Source: Halichondria panicea (Eukaryota > Porifera > Demospongiae > Suberitida > Halichondriidae). From it: a stretch of DNA of 64,000 nucleotides. The first letter of the stretch is position 1, and every line of letters starts with the position of its first letter. The notes beneath the pieces are model-generated. The model did no database searches. It saw only the letters and a list, made by a program, of their open reading frames with translations, and was not told where the DNA came from. Positions 54,905 through 64,000 of the stretch are shown in pieces. The stretch spans positions 1,240,001 to 1,304,000 of the forward strand of contig NC_087381.1 of the NCBI RefSeq assembly GCF_963675165.1, read 5' to 3'. A program made the translations under genes and the position numbers.

Positions 54905-56379
54905 TCAACGAACATAGATGTCAACTATCTCAATGGGTGTGTCTTCATTGCTAATACCCTCATCACCACAAAGCCTCAACTCAATATTGTCTGTAGTTGG
55001 TTGAGGGAGTTGCTTGCAAAACCACGGTGGATTGTTGAACTCACAGCAAGTACTAGTACCCCCGCATCCCTGACCATCCCAGAGTGGATCATCAGGGTAG
55101 AAGGTATTATGAATAATGAGCTGTCGGCTTCCAGTTTCACAGAAGTAATCTTGACCAATGAAGGGAGGCACAACTCCAGTGTAGGGGAGGTTAGGTCTTG
55201 TGCAGGGACACGTATAATTATCGGATCGAGTTTCATCAAGTGCACTAGCAAATGTCCAGATGTGCTGACGAGGCGAGTGACCATGGGTTAGGCTCACACC
55301 ATCAACGTAACCATCATCAATAGATAAATTTCTGTTAAAGAAATATGGAGCAAAAGCATCTGGAGTGCTACTTTGATATGCAATGATTCGACCACAAACT
55401 GTTGAATACTTTACCCCATACGTTGAATAAGTAGTGGACACACATCCCGGTGCATGTTTGCCACAAGTACGCAATGGTGGTTCTGTCCTGGTTACCAGTC
55501 TCAATCCCTCTGAGCAGTTTTGGTTAGGATCAGTCATGTCAAGGTTGGCTACCCTCATCCATCCTCCTGCAGTGTTGCAGCTACAGCTTGTTTGATTCAT
55601 GTCACAATAGACCTGAACAGGAGAGCTAGTACTGTCAGTGGCAATCCAGTATTCTCCAGATGGTCGGTCTTGAGGGATGTCACTGCAAGAGCTTGCTGGG
55701 TTGTTGATTGTTCCAAGATAAAGTGGCTCCAGTTCTTCAAGAATAGACTGTATGTCGTTGAGATTTCTCAAAGTATACTTGTTTTGCTCGGAAATGTTGC
55801 TTGAAAGAGCTAGGATTGAATTGCTGAATTGACTGGATTGGTTGTTCAGTTTCTCGTTGGTAGACTGTACTTGCTTATTGGTACTGCTCAGCTGCTCAGA
55901 AAAGTTGTTTTGAAGGAGCAAAATTGCATCATTGAGTTGAGCTTGTAGGATTTGAATCTGTTAACTGGATTGGTTGTTTAGTTGCTCGTTTATGGACTGT
56001 ACTTGCTTATTAGTACTGATCATTTGATTCTTCAACTCTATATTGGTGTACACCAGTACAGCCACAGCTACCAACAGAGACAGAACAAAAGCTACTATGA
56101 CAAGAATTGCAAACCGTTTTTACCATTTTCATTTCTAGCCACTTCTTGCCTTATTCTCTTTGTGTTGCTTTTGTTGTCAATACTTTCGGTAGATTTATTA
56201 GTATCTCCAGCAGTATTATGCTTTATGTGTCCAGTGTTCTCAATGGTACTGTACTCATAATCTGTTTGGGTGAGACTTCTCTGGTTGATATTGTAGGCAG
56301 TGTTTTCCTGCAATGCAGTGGCTTGTGTTTCTCTTCCTTTGTTAACGTGCACAACATCGTAGGCAGTGTTTAGCTCCAT
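54905..56379 (-). pseudogene. Long-type receptor pseudogene, frameshift and nonsense codon
   Basis: From the ATG at 56379 the tail (NTAYDV, NTAYNI, DYEYSTIEN, NTGHIKH) is read until a one-base loss in the run after GK (near 56116-56121) shifts the frame at the start of the helix. Within the stalk a TAA (55971-55973) replaces the Gln codon in NQSSQQIQ. Downstream, the second stalk unit and the whole ectodomain are intact to DIYVR (stop 54905). The loop after RTCGK reads HAPGCV, shared only with the 60925 copy. The tyrosine of the NTGY motif is His here. Confidence 0.88.
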
Positions 56380-56554
56380 AATTCACTGTTGCCACTGACT
56401 CAAAATAGAGAGGCTGTTACTCTACATAAAGACTTTGCTATGTGTTGTATACATCCTAGACAGCACTCGGTACATTAACCATAAATGATTTGTCTTTCCT
56501 TATATACAGTGTATGTCTTCAAATAGTTGATACAGGCTATGTTGAGAATTGTAT

Positions 56555-57650
56555 GTGGGAGGCTGCCTATTTGTTTAACTAGGCGTATTGTTTGTGATGC
56601 ATGGGCCGGCTATTAAATGGCCCTCGACCACTCATCACTACTCTCGCCAATATATGGCATATTTCACTCGTGCTCATACAAAAACTATTCTTGCTGTGCA
56701 TCAGCGCATCAGTGCATGGCGTCGATTTTCATTTTTTATGTTTTATGGGGGGCACCAAATTAAAAAAGGGAGGGGCGAAGCCGCCAGGTGAGACAGTGCT
56801 TGTGCCGCCACGGGGTGGGTCCGGGAGGGGGATGTTATCTCTTCGACGCAACATTTTTTCTTTTTATGCTCTCAGAGACAGTTGTTAGATCAATTTTTAT
56901 AAGTGATATAGTCTGCATGCATATGTATTACGGTCAGAACATACACACACACACAAACCGACACGCACATGCACCAATCACTCTACCCCTGCTGCGCACA
57001 CACACGGGGTAATGATCAGTCTGCTCCAGCTTCCCTGTTTCTTACATTTCCCCTCCAAATTTGTCTAATTAATCCTTGTACGTATTTCATTCATCTGCAT
57101 AATTAGGAGGCTGCATGCACATTCATTTTAGGGTGCTTAACTACGAATTTAGTAGTAGATTGTATTTAGGATGTGTTTCTCGTATTGCGCGTGTTATTTT
57201 CATGATTGTAATTATCTCTTCATCATAATTATTACTACAATGTTTTGTTGCGAGCTTTGCGCAAATTCTTACAAATCGCAAATTTTGTATTTGATGAATT
57301 ACTTAATGTGTGTCAAGTGTCAAGATCATTATTATTGTATTTACTGTAGATTATTACAAGTACATGCATATTATCATCATTTGTCTTTTATCTTGCACGC
57401 AATTTTTGCGGTTGGAATAGCTATATAGAGTGGTAAAAGCGTGATAATTATAATATGTAGTACGTACGTAACTCCATTGCTAACAGAAAGAGAACGTTAC
57501 TATATAAATTATACTGACTCTGTCAAAACTAAAATGTTCGTATTAATGATTAGTGTGTATAACTAATTATTATGCTAGCATGCCACACCAGATTAGATAA
57601 GCTTTAATTGAACGTGGTCTCGGCTCTAATACTGTCTAATTGTCTTAAGT
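56555..57650. other. Gene-free, repeat-containing spacer
   Basis: The edge near 56560-56595 shares the GGGAGGCTGCC / ACTAGGCGTATTGTTTGTG repeat. The rest includes a short CA-rich run (56942-57005). Open frames here show no recognisable features. 57440-57560 recurs near 54660-54790. Confidence 0.4.
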
Positions 57651-57657
57651 GTGTAAT

Positions 57658-59022
57658 TCAGCGTACATAGATCTCAACTAGCTCAATGGGTGTGTCTTCA
57701 TTACTAATTCCCTCATCACTACAAATCCTCAACTCGATATCGTCTGTAGTTGGTTGAGGGAGTTGCTTGCAGAACCACGGTGGATGGTTGAACTCACAGC
57801 AAGTACTGGTACCCCCGCATCCCTGACCGTCCCAGACTGGATCATCAGGGTAGAAGATGCTAAATTTAAACGTTTGTCGGCTTCCAGTTTCACAGAAGTA
57901 ATCTTGACCAATGAAGGGAGGTACAACTCCAGTGTAGAAGCGGCTAGGTCTTGTGCAGGGACATGCCCGTCTATCGAAAGCAGTTTCATCGATTGCATTA
58001 ACAAATGTCCAGATGTGCTGACGAGGCGACTGACCATGGGTTAGGCTCACACCATCAACGTAAACATCATCAATAGATAAAGTTCTGTTATAGATATATG
58101 GAGTAAAAGCATCCGGAGTGCTATTTTGATATGCAATGATTCGACCACAAACTTTTGAATACTCCACTCCATATGTTGAATAAGTAGTGGAAGTACATCC
58201 TGCTGGTCCTTCCACTTGGCCACAAGTACGCAGTGGTGGTGTCGTCCTGGTTACCAGTCTAAATGTTTCTGGGCAGTTTTGATTGGGATCGGTCATGTCA
58301 AGATTGGCTACCCTCATCCATCCTCCTGCAGTGTTACAGCTACAGCTTGTTCGATTCATGTCACAGTAGACCTGAACAGGAGAGCTAGTACTGTCAGTGG
58401 CAATCCAATATTCACCAGATGGTCTGTCTTGAGTAATGTCACTACAAGAGCTAGCTGGGTTTCCTATTCTTGTTCCAGGATAGAATGCCATTGGACCTAA
58501 CTCCGCAATAATGGACTGTACGTCATTGAGGTCTCGAATAATGATTTCATTTTGCTCAGAAATGTTACTTGAAAGAGCTAGGATTGAATTGCTGAGTTGA
58601 CTGGATTGGTTGTTTAGTTGTTCGTTCATGGACTGTATTTGCTTATTGGTACTGATCATCTGGTTCTTCAACTCTATATTGGTGTACACCAGTGCTGCCA
58701 CAGCTACCAACAGAGACAGAACAAAAGCTATGACGGCAAAAATTGCAAACCATTTTTTACCATATTTATTTTTAGCCACTTCTTGCCTTATTCTCTTTGT
58801 GTTGCTTTTGTTGTCCAAAACACTTTCAGTAGATTTAGTATCTGCAGCAGTATTATGCTCTATGTATCCAGTGATCTCAATGGTACTGTACTCATTATCT
58901 GTTTGGGTGAGACTTCTCTGGTTAACATTGTAGGCTATGTTTTCCTGCAATGCAGTGGCTTGTATTTCTCTTTCTCTTCTGTTGTTAGCGTGCACAACAT
59001 CGTAGGCAGTGTTTAGTTCCAT
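57658..59022 (-). CDS. Long-type receptor, intact, 454 aa
   Basis: This is an intact single-exon gene with the conserved leader. The tail has NTAYDV (Y7), NIAYNV (Y31), DNEYSTIEI and TGYIEH. The helix lies at about 91-113 (WFAIFAVIAFVLSLLVAVAA). The stalk has one unit (MISTNKQIQSMNEQLNNQSS, ILALSSNISEQNEIII). The ectodomain begins GNPASSCSDI (after YPGTRI) and shows VYCDM, TSCSCNTAGGW, NCPETF, RTCGQ, GCTST, VCGR, CPC, YFCETGS, GCGGTSTCCEF, WFCKQ and ELRICSD, i.e. 16 cysteines, ending ELVEIYVR. It is a good reference copy for the long type. Confidence 0.85.
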   Translation of the reverse strand: MELNTAYDVVHANNRREREIQATALQENIAYNVNQRSLTQTDNEYSTIEITGYIEHNTAADTKSTESVLDNKSNTKRIRQEVAKNKYGKKWFAIFAVIAFVLSLLVAVAALVYTNIELKNQMISTNKQIQSMNEQLNNQSSQLSNSILALSSNISEQNEIIIRDLNDVQSIIAELGPMAFYPGTRIGNPASSCSDITQDRPSGEYWIATDSTSSPVQVYCDMNRTSCSCNTAGGWMRVANLDMTDPNQNCPETFRLVTRTTPPLRTCGQVEGPAGCTSTTYSTYGVEYSKVCGRIIAYQNSTPDAFTPYIYNRTLSIDDVYVDGVSLTHGQSPRQHIWTFVNAIDETAFDRRACPCTRPSRFYTGVVPPFIGQDYFCETGSRQTFKFSIFYPDDPVWDGQGCGGTSTCCEFNHPPWFCKQLPQPTTDDIELRICSDEGISNEDTPIELVEIYVR

Positions 59023-59059
59023 AATTCACTGTTGAAACTCTACCACTGGCTTGATATAG

Positions 59060-60179
59060 AGAGGCTGTTACTGTATATACAGACTTTTCTGTTACTATAA
59101 TACTGCATGGATACATACTTTACTGTGTTCTATATACATTTCAGTGCAGCACTCGGTATACATTCCTTTCCATGCTTGACTAATTGCATGGTATTTCCGA
59201 CCTCATCTTAAGTGTGCATGGGAAGCTGCCATTAAGAATTCTTAGCTAATTGAGTATTTGGGCGTATAGTCAATCTCATCTGATACATGATAGCGAGTGT
59301 GCATGGGAGGTGTGTGTGCATGTGTCTCAGTGTAGCAGGTGCTGCATGGGTTGGTTCCCAAGCTGACCTAGACCATATGCTAAGAAGACAAGATCATCAA
59401 CAGTTCAAACATCATTGTAATCAGTCTCATGTATAGATGCACGCATGCATGAACTGCACATTATACCTGTCGTAGTATATACCATGTAATCAAAATTTAT
59501 ACCTGTCATAGTATACCATGTAATCAAATTTGTGCTGAAGACTGGATGGCGAGAAACTCATCCATATTAATATTAATCTAACATTTCTGTGGGGTTTAGG
59601 TGGATACTCCTATATAATTATAGGTCCTCACTTCTATAATGGTAATTTTTTTCTTGGCTGCAGGGATTCTTTTAGTTCTGTCCGTTGCACTATAGTATTA
59701 TAGCTAACTGTTGTTTCCTCAATTCTTTACATTTCTTCACATTAATTACCTGATTATGTGATCATGTACCATCTGCTGTTGTAAGGATATTACGTTTTAT
59801 GGCGGGGATTGGAGAAATGGATACTAATGTCTGATATCATTATATAGCAGTGTTCAAAGGGGGTTGCATTCCTCACATGCATGCATGCCTCCAAACATGT
59901 GTGTTCTGTCTGCATATAATTATGTGTGTGTTCCACTGTTTCCTCAAAATATGAAATTTAATCTCGTATATTGCCCTACATGTATGCATCTTCTGTTCAG
60001 TGGTTCAACTGCATGATAATTATGTTTCTCCTCACATATATTTAAGAAATCATGTATGCATGCATGGAATTGAGTATCACATGCACTGTTGCTAATGCAC
60101 ATTTGTCGTTATTCCGTAGTCATATTTAACAATTCATGCACACCTGTGACGTACATCCGTTATCTCTTAATTAGGGCCC
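59060..60179. other. Gene-free spacer
   Basis: No gene or clear element is seen. A short tandem occurs at 59463-59530 (TTATACCTGTCGTAGTATA and a second copy). Confidence 0.4.
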
Positions 60180-60580
60180 AAATTATTCGATCAGCAGTTA
60201 TCGAAATGAAAATGCACAGAGTGAGTACACAAAAGATGCACATAGGGAGCTGCTTCACAAAGGCCTGGGGAGTTGCCAATTGTGCTGCAGCACGATTACA
60301 GTGACCCAGGGCAACTTCAGGATGATTGAATGACTTTAAATTACGTTTCAAAAAGATTTAGCAGGCTGCTGGACTTCTCTGATTCTAGCCAACTCGTAAC
60401 TCAGTTATATTTTGCTTGAGAAAACATAGATTCTCTTGATGCCTCTGAGCTACCCAAAAATGCTCGAATGAGCAGGTCATACTCCAGTCCTGTGAGTATT
60501 CCAAAGACGATTAACCCTTACCTCAAACTGTCCAGTCTCGTCCGTTAGTATAGCCAAGAGGAGCACTGTTGGGAAGAGGG
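60180..60580 (-). repeat. Copy of the interior of the 51226 Mutator-like element
   Basis: GTGAGTACACAAAAGATG, GGGAGCTGCTTC and GACCAGGGCAACTTCAGG-like sequence through AGGAGCACTGTTGGGA match 51750-52160 in reverse. TIRs are not seen here, so this is a truncated copy of the element or a piece of the donor gene. The exon-like segments are degraded (extra stop near 60405). Confidence 0.65.
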
Positions 60581-60587
60581 TATATTT

Positions 60588-60776
60588 CAAGGGTATAAAT
60601 GTTTGTGGTTTTTGCGGATTAGGCATGAACCGCGAACATTTATAACCGCGAATTTAATATTCCATGCATGCATGCTGCAAAAAAGGCGCTATTCCACGAA
60701 AATTAAATCCGCGAAAACCTTTCTAAAGGCACATCTGCGAAAATTTATACCCTCGAAATATACCCGCTATACGGTA
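60588..60776. repeat. MITE-like TIR element
   Basis: GGGTATATTTCAAGGGTATA at the left is inverted at the right (TTATACCCTCGAAATATACCC), with an adjacent GCTATACGGTA. The interior has CGCGAA repeats (CCGCGAACATTTATA; CCGCGAAAACC). Confidence 0.65.
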
Positions 60777-60924
60777 CGCTTTCTTAAGCGTGCACAGGTT
60801 ACACGATTAGTGTTCTTTGTAGGGGATTGCTACAGGTGTTCATATCAATACAACTGCTATATTATTCAGTTCTACTCTTGGTTCTAGAGCTAGCTACATG
60901 CAGTGTGTAAAAATGAAAAAGTGT

Positions 60925-62534
60925 TCAGAGGATGTATATTTCCACAATCTCAATTGGTATGTCTTCATCTGGAAGAGGTTGATTAGCACAAAGTCTCAAC
61001 TCGATATCGTCTGTAGTTGGTTGAGGGAGTTGCTTGCAGAACCACGGTGGATTGTTGAACTCACAGCAAGTACTGTTACTCCCGCATCCCTGACCATCCC
61101 AGAGTGGATCATTAGGGTAGAAGATACTAGCAATTTCCTGTCGGCTTCCAGTTTCACAGAAGTAATCTTTACCAATGAAGGGAGGTACAACTCCAGTGTA
61201 GGGGAGGTCAGGTCTTGTGCAGGGACATACCTCTGTATCAGAGCGAGTTTCATCGATTGCATTGATAAACGTCCAGATATGCTGACGAGGCGACTGTCCA
61301 TGAGTTAGGCTCACACCATCAACGTAAACATCATCAATAGATAAAGATAAATGAAGAGCATCTGGAGAACCACTTTGATATCTAATGATTCGACCACAAA
61401 CTTTTGAATACTCCACCCCATACGTCGAATAGGTAGTGGACACACATCCCGGTGCATGTCTGCCACAAGTACGCAATGGTGGTTCTTCCCTGGTTACCAG
61501 CATCAATTCCTCTGGGCAGTTTTGGTTGGGATCGGTCATATCCAGGTTGGCTACCCTCATCCATCCTCCTGTAGTGTTGCAGCTACAGCTTGTTCGATTC
61601 ATGTCACAGTACACCTGAACAGGAGAGCTAGTACTGTCAGTGGTATTCCAGTATTCTCCAGATGGTCGGTCTTGAGGGATGTCTTTGCAAGAGCTTGCTG
61701 GGTTTCCTATTCTAGTTCCAGGATAGAATGCCATTGGACCTAAATCCGTAATAATGGACTGTACGCCATTGAGGTCTCGAATAATAATTTCATTTTGCCC
61801 GGAAATGTTACTTGAAAGAGCTAGGATTGAATTGCTGAGTTGACTGGATTGGTTGTTCAGTTGCTCGTTGGTAGACTGTACTTGCTTATTAGTACTGCTC
61901 AGCTGCTCAGAAAAGTTGTTTTGAAGGAGTAAAATTGAATGACTGAATTGAGCTTGTAGGATTTGAATCTGTTGACTGGATTGGTTGTTCAGTTGCTCGT
62001 TGGTAGACTTTACTTGCTTATTAGCACTGCTCAGCTGCTCAGAAAAGTTGTTTTGAAGGAGCAAAATTGAATGACTGAATTGAGCTTGTAGGATTTGAAT
62101 CTGTTGACTGGATTGGTTGTTCAGTTGCTCGTTCATGGACTGTAATTGCTTATTGGTACTGATCATCTGGTTCTTCAACTCTATATTGGTGTACACCAGT
62201 GCTGCCACAGCTACCAACAGAGACAGAACAAAAGCTATGACGGCAAAAATTGCAAACCATTTTTTACCATATTCATTTTTAGCCACTTCTTGCCTTATTC
62301 TCTTTGTGTTGCTTTTGTTGTCCAGGACACTACTTTCGTTAGATTTAGTATCTCCAGCAGTATCATACGTTATGTATCCAGTGTTCTCAACGGTACTGTA
62401 CTTATTATCTGTTTGGGTGAGACTTCTCTGGTTGATATTGTAGGCAGTGTTTTCCTGCAATGAAGTGGCTTGTGTTTCTCTTTCTCTTCTGTTGTTAGCG
62501 TGCACAATATATCGTAGGCAGTGTTTAGCTCCAT
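60925..62534 (-). pseudogene. Long-type receptor with three-motif stalk, start disrupted
   Basis: The family ATG (62532-62534) and the first eight codons are followed by a 2-base gain near 62507-62512. The remaining 525 codons are open: NTAYNI, DNKYSTVEN, helix, a stalk with three NKQ motifs (two extra 44-residue units), and the complete ectodomain to VEIYIL (stop 60925). In this frame there is no ATG before the helix: the codon at 62505 is GTG and the first Met is in NQMISTNKQ, after the membrane segment. The gene is therefore dead unless the 2-base gain is an error or is bypassed. The ectodomain lacks the segment between PDA and LSIDD seen in others (shortened to LHLS). Confidence 0.8.
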
Positions 62535-62719
62535 CTTAATTCACTGTTGAAACTCTACCATGCATTGACTCGATATAGAGATGTTGTTACTCTACATAGT
62601 TATACAGACTTTGCTGTGTGTTGTATACATCCCAGACATGCAGCACTCGATCACATTGTTTGTCATTCCTCAGTTATACAGTGTATGTCTTCAAATAGCT
62701 GATACAGGCTGATATGTTG

Positions 62720-63290
62720 AGAATTGTATGTGGGAGGCTGCCTATTTGCTTAACTAGGCATATTGTTTGTGAATTAATTCATAGGCCGGGGATTCTTAGC
62801 TATTAACAATACACAGTAAAAACACATTCGTTACAGTAACATAAAACATGTTAAATAAAACTCATAGAAATGACATAAATTTCTGTCATTTAACACTAAA
62901 ATACGATGATGTGTCTCATAAAACATAATTATGTGTTTTTGCTGTGTAGAGGTGAAAGAGGTGCATAACTGCTGATCGACCCAATTAATAAAAATAATTC
63001 CTAAACCATACATGCAAGCTAGAAGACACGGTCTTGCTAATGGAAGGGTTTGCCTTCGCTAACCAACAAGCGGAATTTCCCCAACCACAACTGAGCAGTT
63101 AGTACGTGATGATGCACTGTTATAACTAAAGAAAAAATTTGTTTGCAAATCCACGAATAAAAATCCAGAGAACGTGGCTAGAAGCCTATAGAAGCTGTTA
63201 GTTTTCATCGCATTGTGAGAAGTTACAGCTGGAACAGACACACATACACACACACTTACCGTATCCCTCGTGTGGCTACGCCTCAAGGCA
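62720..63290. repeat. Composite of dispersed repeats
   Basis: 62720-62960 matches 29128-29360. 63010-63115 matches 31800-31900. 63130-63290 is a reverse fragment of the element at 39237-40078 (including the CACACA run and GGCTACGCCTC). No gene is present. Confidence 0.6.
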
Positions 63291-63364
63291 TAATTAGTGT
63301 ATATAAAACTAATTATGGTAACCCTTTTATGTTATAGATAGTACATGGGCATGAAGTATCTATG

Positions 63365-63412
63365 TGTTATAGTGTCCCATATCACGAGGGCTTTGCCCGA
63401 GGGATAAGGGAC
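63365..63412. repeat. Short palindrome
   Basis: AGTGTCCCATATCACGAGGG and the inverse CCGAGGGATAAGGGACACT surround GCTTTG. It resembles the inner part of a TIR element. Confidence 0.55.
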
Positions 63413-63423
63413 ACTATATAACC

Positions 63424-63762
63424 TTAGATCATGTTTGCCATAAATACTGCAATTTGATTGGCTAAAGGAAGTGTTCTATCCAACTTAGAAAATCATGTAC
63501 TTATTAAGAAAATCGTGTACTTACTTAGAAAATCATGCACTTCACTTAGAAAATCATGTAGCAAAGATTAGATAAGAACATTCAAATCTGATTGGCTAAA
63601 TACTCATGGTTGCTATGATCTAAAATACTTAGACACTGTTTAGGAAGTTTCCACATGATGTAGAAGTCCTCAGGGCTAGTAGAACCCTCACTGCATTCGG
63701 GATACTACAACCAGCCCTTTGGGCTTCTAAATCATGTAGAAACTTCCTAAACAGTGTCTAAC
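63424..63762 (-). repeat. Dispersed palindrome-plus-tail element, 339 bp, reverse copy
   Basis: Third complete copy of the 31205/32729 family, in opposite orientation, with the tail at 63424-63620 and the palindrome at 63625-63762. Confidence 0.85.
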
Positions 63763-63843
63763 TATTATATAGATACCGAATGCACATGTGCTAACTGATT
63801 TAGATTCCACTTTTCATTGGCTGCCTCAGGCAAGAAGTGTATC

Positions 63844-63851
63844 TATAAAAG
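63844..63851 (+). promoter_or_regulatory. TATA box of the terminal gene
   Basis: TATAAAAG lies 41 bases before the ATG at 63885. An inverted CCAAT (ATTGG) lies about 30 bases upstream at 63816-63820. The spacing implies a very short 5' leader. Confidence 0.55.
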
Positions 63852-63884
63852 CAGCAAGCCTTAGCAACAGCTTTATTTTTGAAA

Positions 63885-64000
63885 ATGTCCTGTTCTGATA
63901 AGCTAGATGATTTCTGCTTCTCTGCTAAAAAACCTTTGCATTGGCCTTGCTTCAATATTAGAATGGACAAACTAGTGACTCCACCTTGTGCAGGAAGCGC
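63885..64000 (+). CDS. 5' end of an unidentified gene, cut by the window edge
   Basis: The ATG opens 38 codons with no stop: MSCSDKLDDFCFSAKKPLHW, then PCFNIRMDKLVTPPCAGS. It carries five cysteines and no signal peptide. It does not belong to the receptor family and I do not recognise it. Support comes from the well-placed TATA box and the coding-like composition. It could still be part of a mobile element. Confidence 0.45.
   Translation, partial: MSCSDKLDDFCFSAKKPLHWPCFNIRMDKLVTPPCAGS

Noticed and set aside
54905-55921. A 338-aa gene starting at 55921
   Set aside because: The first codon is TTG inside the stalk. It is the 3' part of a broken gene starting at 56379.
57171-57428. 85-codon plus-strand ORF rich in Cys and Tyr
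   Set aside because: AT-rich sequence giving a hydrophobic, low-information peptide. No motif, no splice context, no paralog.
60925-62505. A 526-aa intact receptor starting at 62505
   Set aside because: The codon at 62505 is GTG, which is not a credible start in an animal gene. The family ATG at 62534 is out of frame by a 2-base gain.
13985-62534. Interpretation of the receptor family as processed retrocopies because all are single-exon
   Set aside because: Upstream promoter DNA is copied along with the genes and no poly(A) tracts or target duplications flank them. DNA-level segmental duplication explains the pattern better.

Overview
This is a eukaryotic, almost certainly metazoan, and most probably demosponge genomic window. 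The grounds are spliced genes with GT..AG introns, a membrane collagen, AT-rich DNA full of short terminal-inverted-repeat (TIR) elements, and a large receptor family with a fibrinogen-like start. The overall look resembles Amphimedon queenslandica. That species assignment is inference. There are no operons, CRISPR arrays or bacterial features.

Left part (1-13.6 kb). A type II membrane collagen-like gene (37-1971) is broken by a one-base frameshift and by a 613-bp TIR element with a 9-bp target duplication. It is followed by a few small unassigned exons. Next comes a protein kinase gene on the minus strand (3853-5006) with a nonsense codon and a frameshift, and an eight-exon, transposase-like gene (5222-7801) that carries several frameshifts. 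A 2.4-kb minisatellite built from 9/18-bp units fills 8307-10712. A gene-poor stretch with a fold-back element and a 200-N assembly gap follows.

Main part (13.9-62.5 kb). Here lies a cluster of one paralogous family: single-exon type II membrane proteins of about 415-741 residues. Each has a cytosolic N-terminal tail with repeated N-x-x-Y tyrosine motifs, one membrane helix, a coiled-coil stalk and a 16-cysteine extracellular domain. The start of that domain looks like the N-terminal part of fibrinogen C-domains. I count 11 full-length or near-full-length loci and 8 fragments on both strands. Five reading frames look intact (19938, 27595, 33194, 45040, 57658). One more (47067) is intact from an internal ATG. 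The others have frameshifts, nonsense codons, deletions or insertions. Two subfamilies differ in tail and stalk. Stalk length varies through near-identical 132-bp repeats. Sequence differences between paralogs cluster in a few loops of the ectodomain. The domain also ends the collagen gene at position 37, so that gene and the cluster share a module.

The cluster grew by segmental duplication (one gene + TIR element + gene-fragment module occurs three times) and is peppered with TIR elements. Several have perfect or near-perfect 9-bp target duplications, as expected for Mutator-like elements. One locus (50593-53410) is a nested insertion: a receptor gene interrupted by a 5'-truncated LINE that is itself interrupted by a Mutator-like element. 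A separate two-exon partial gene lies at 29895-30615. The window ends with the first codons of a new plus-strand gene (63885) behind a good TATA box.
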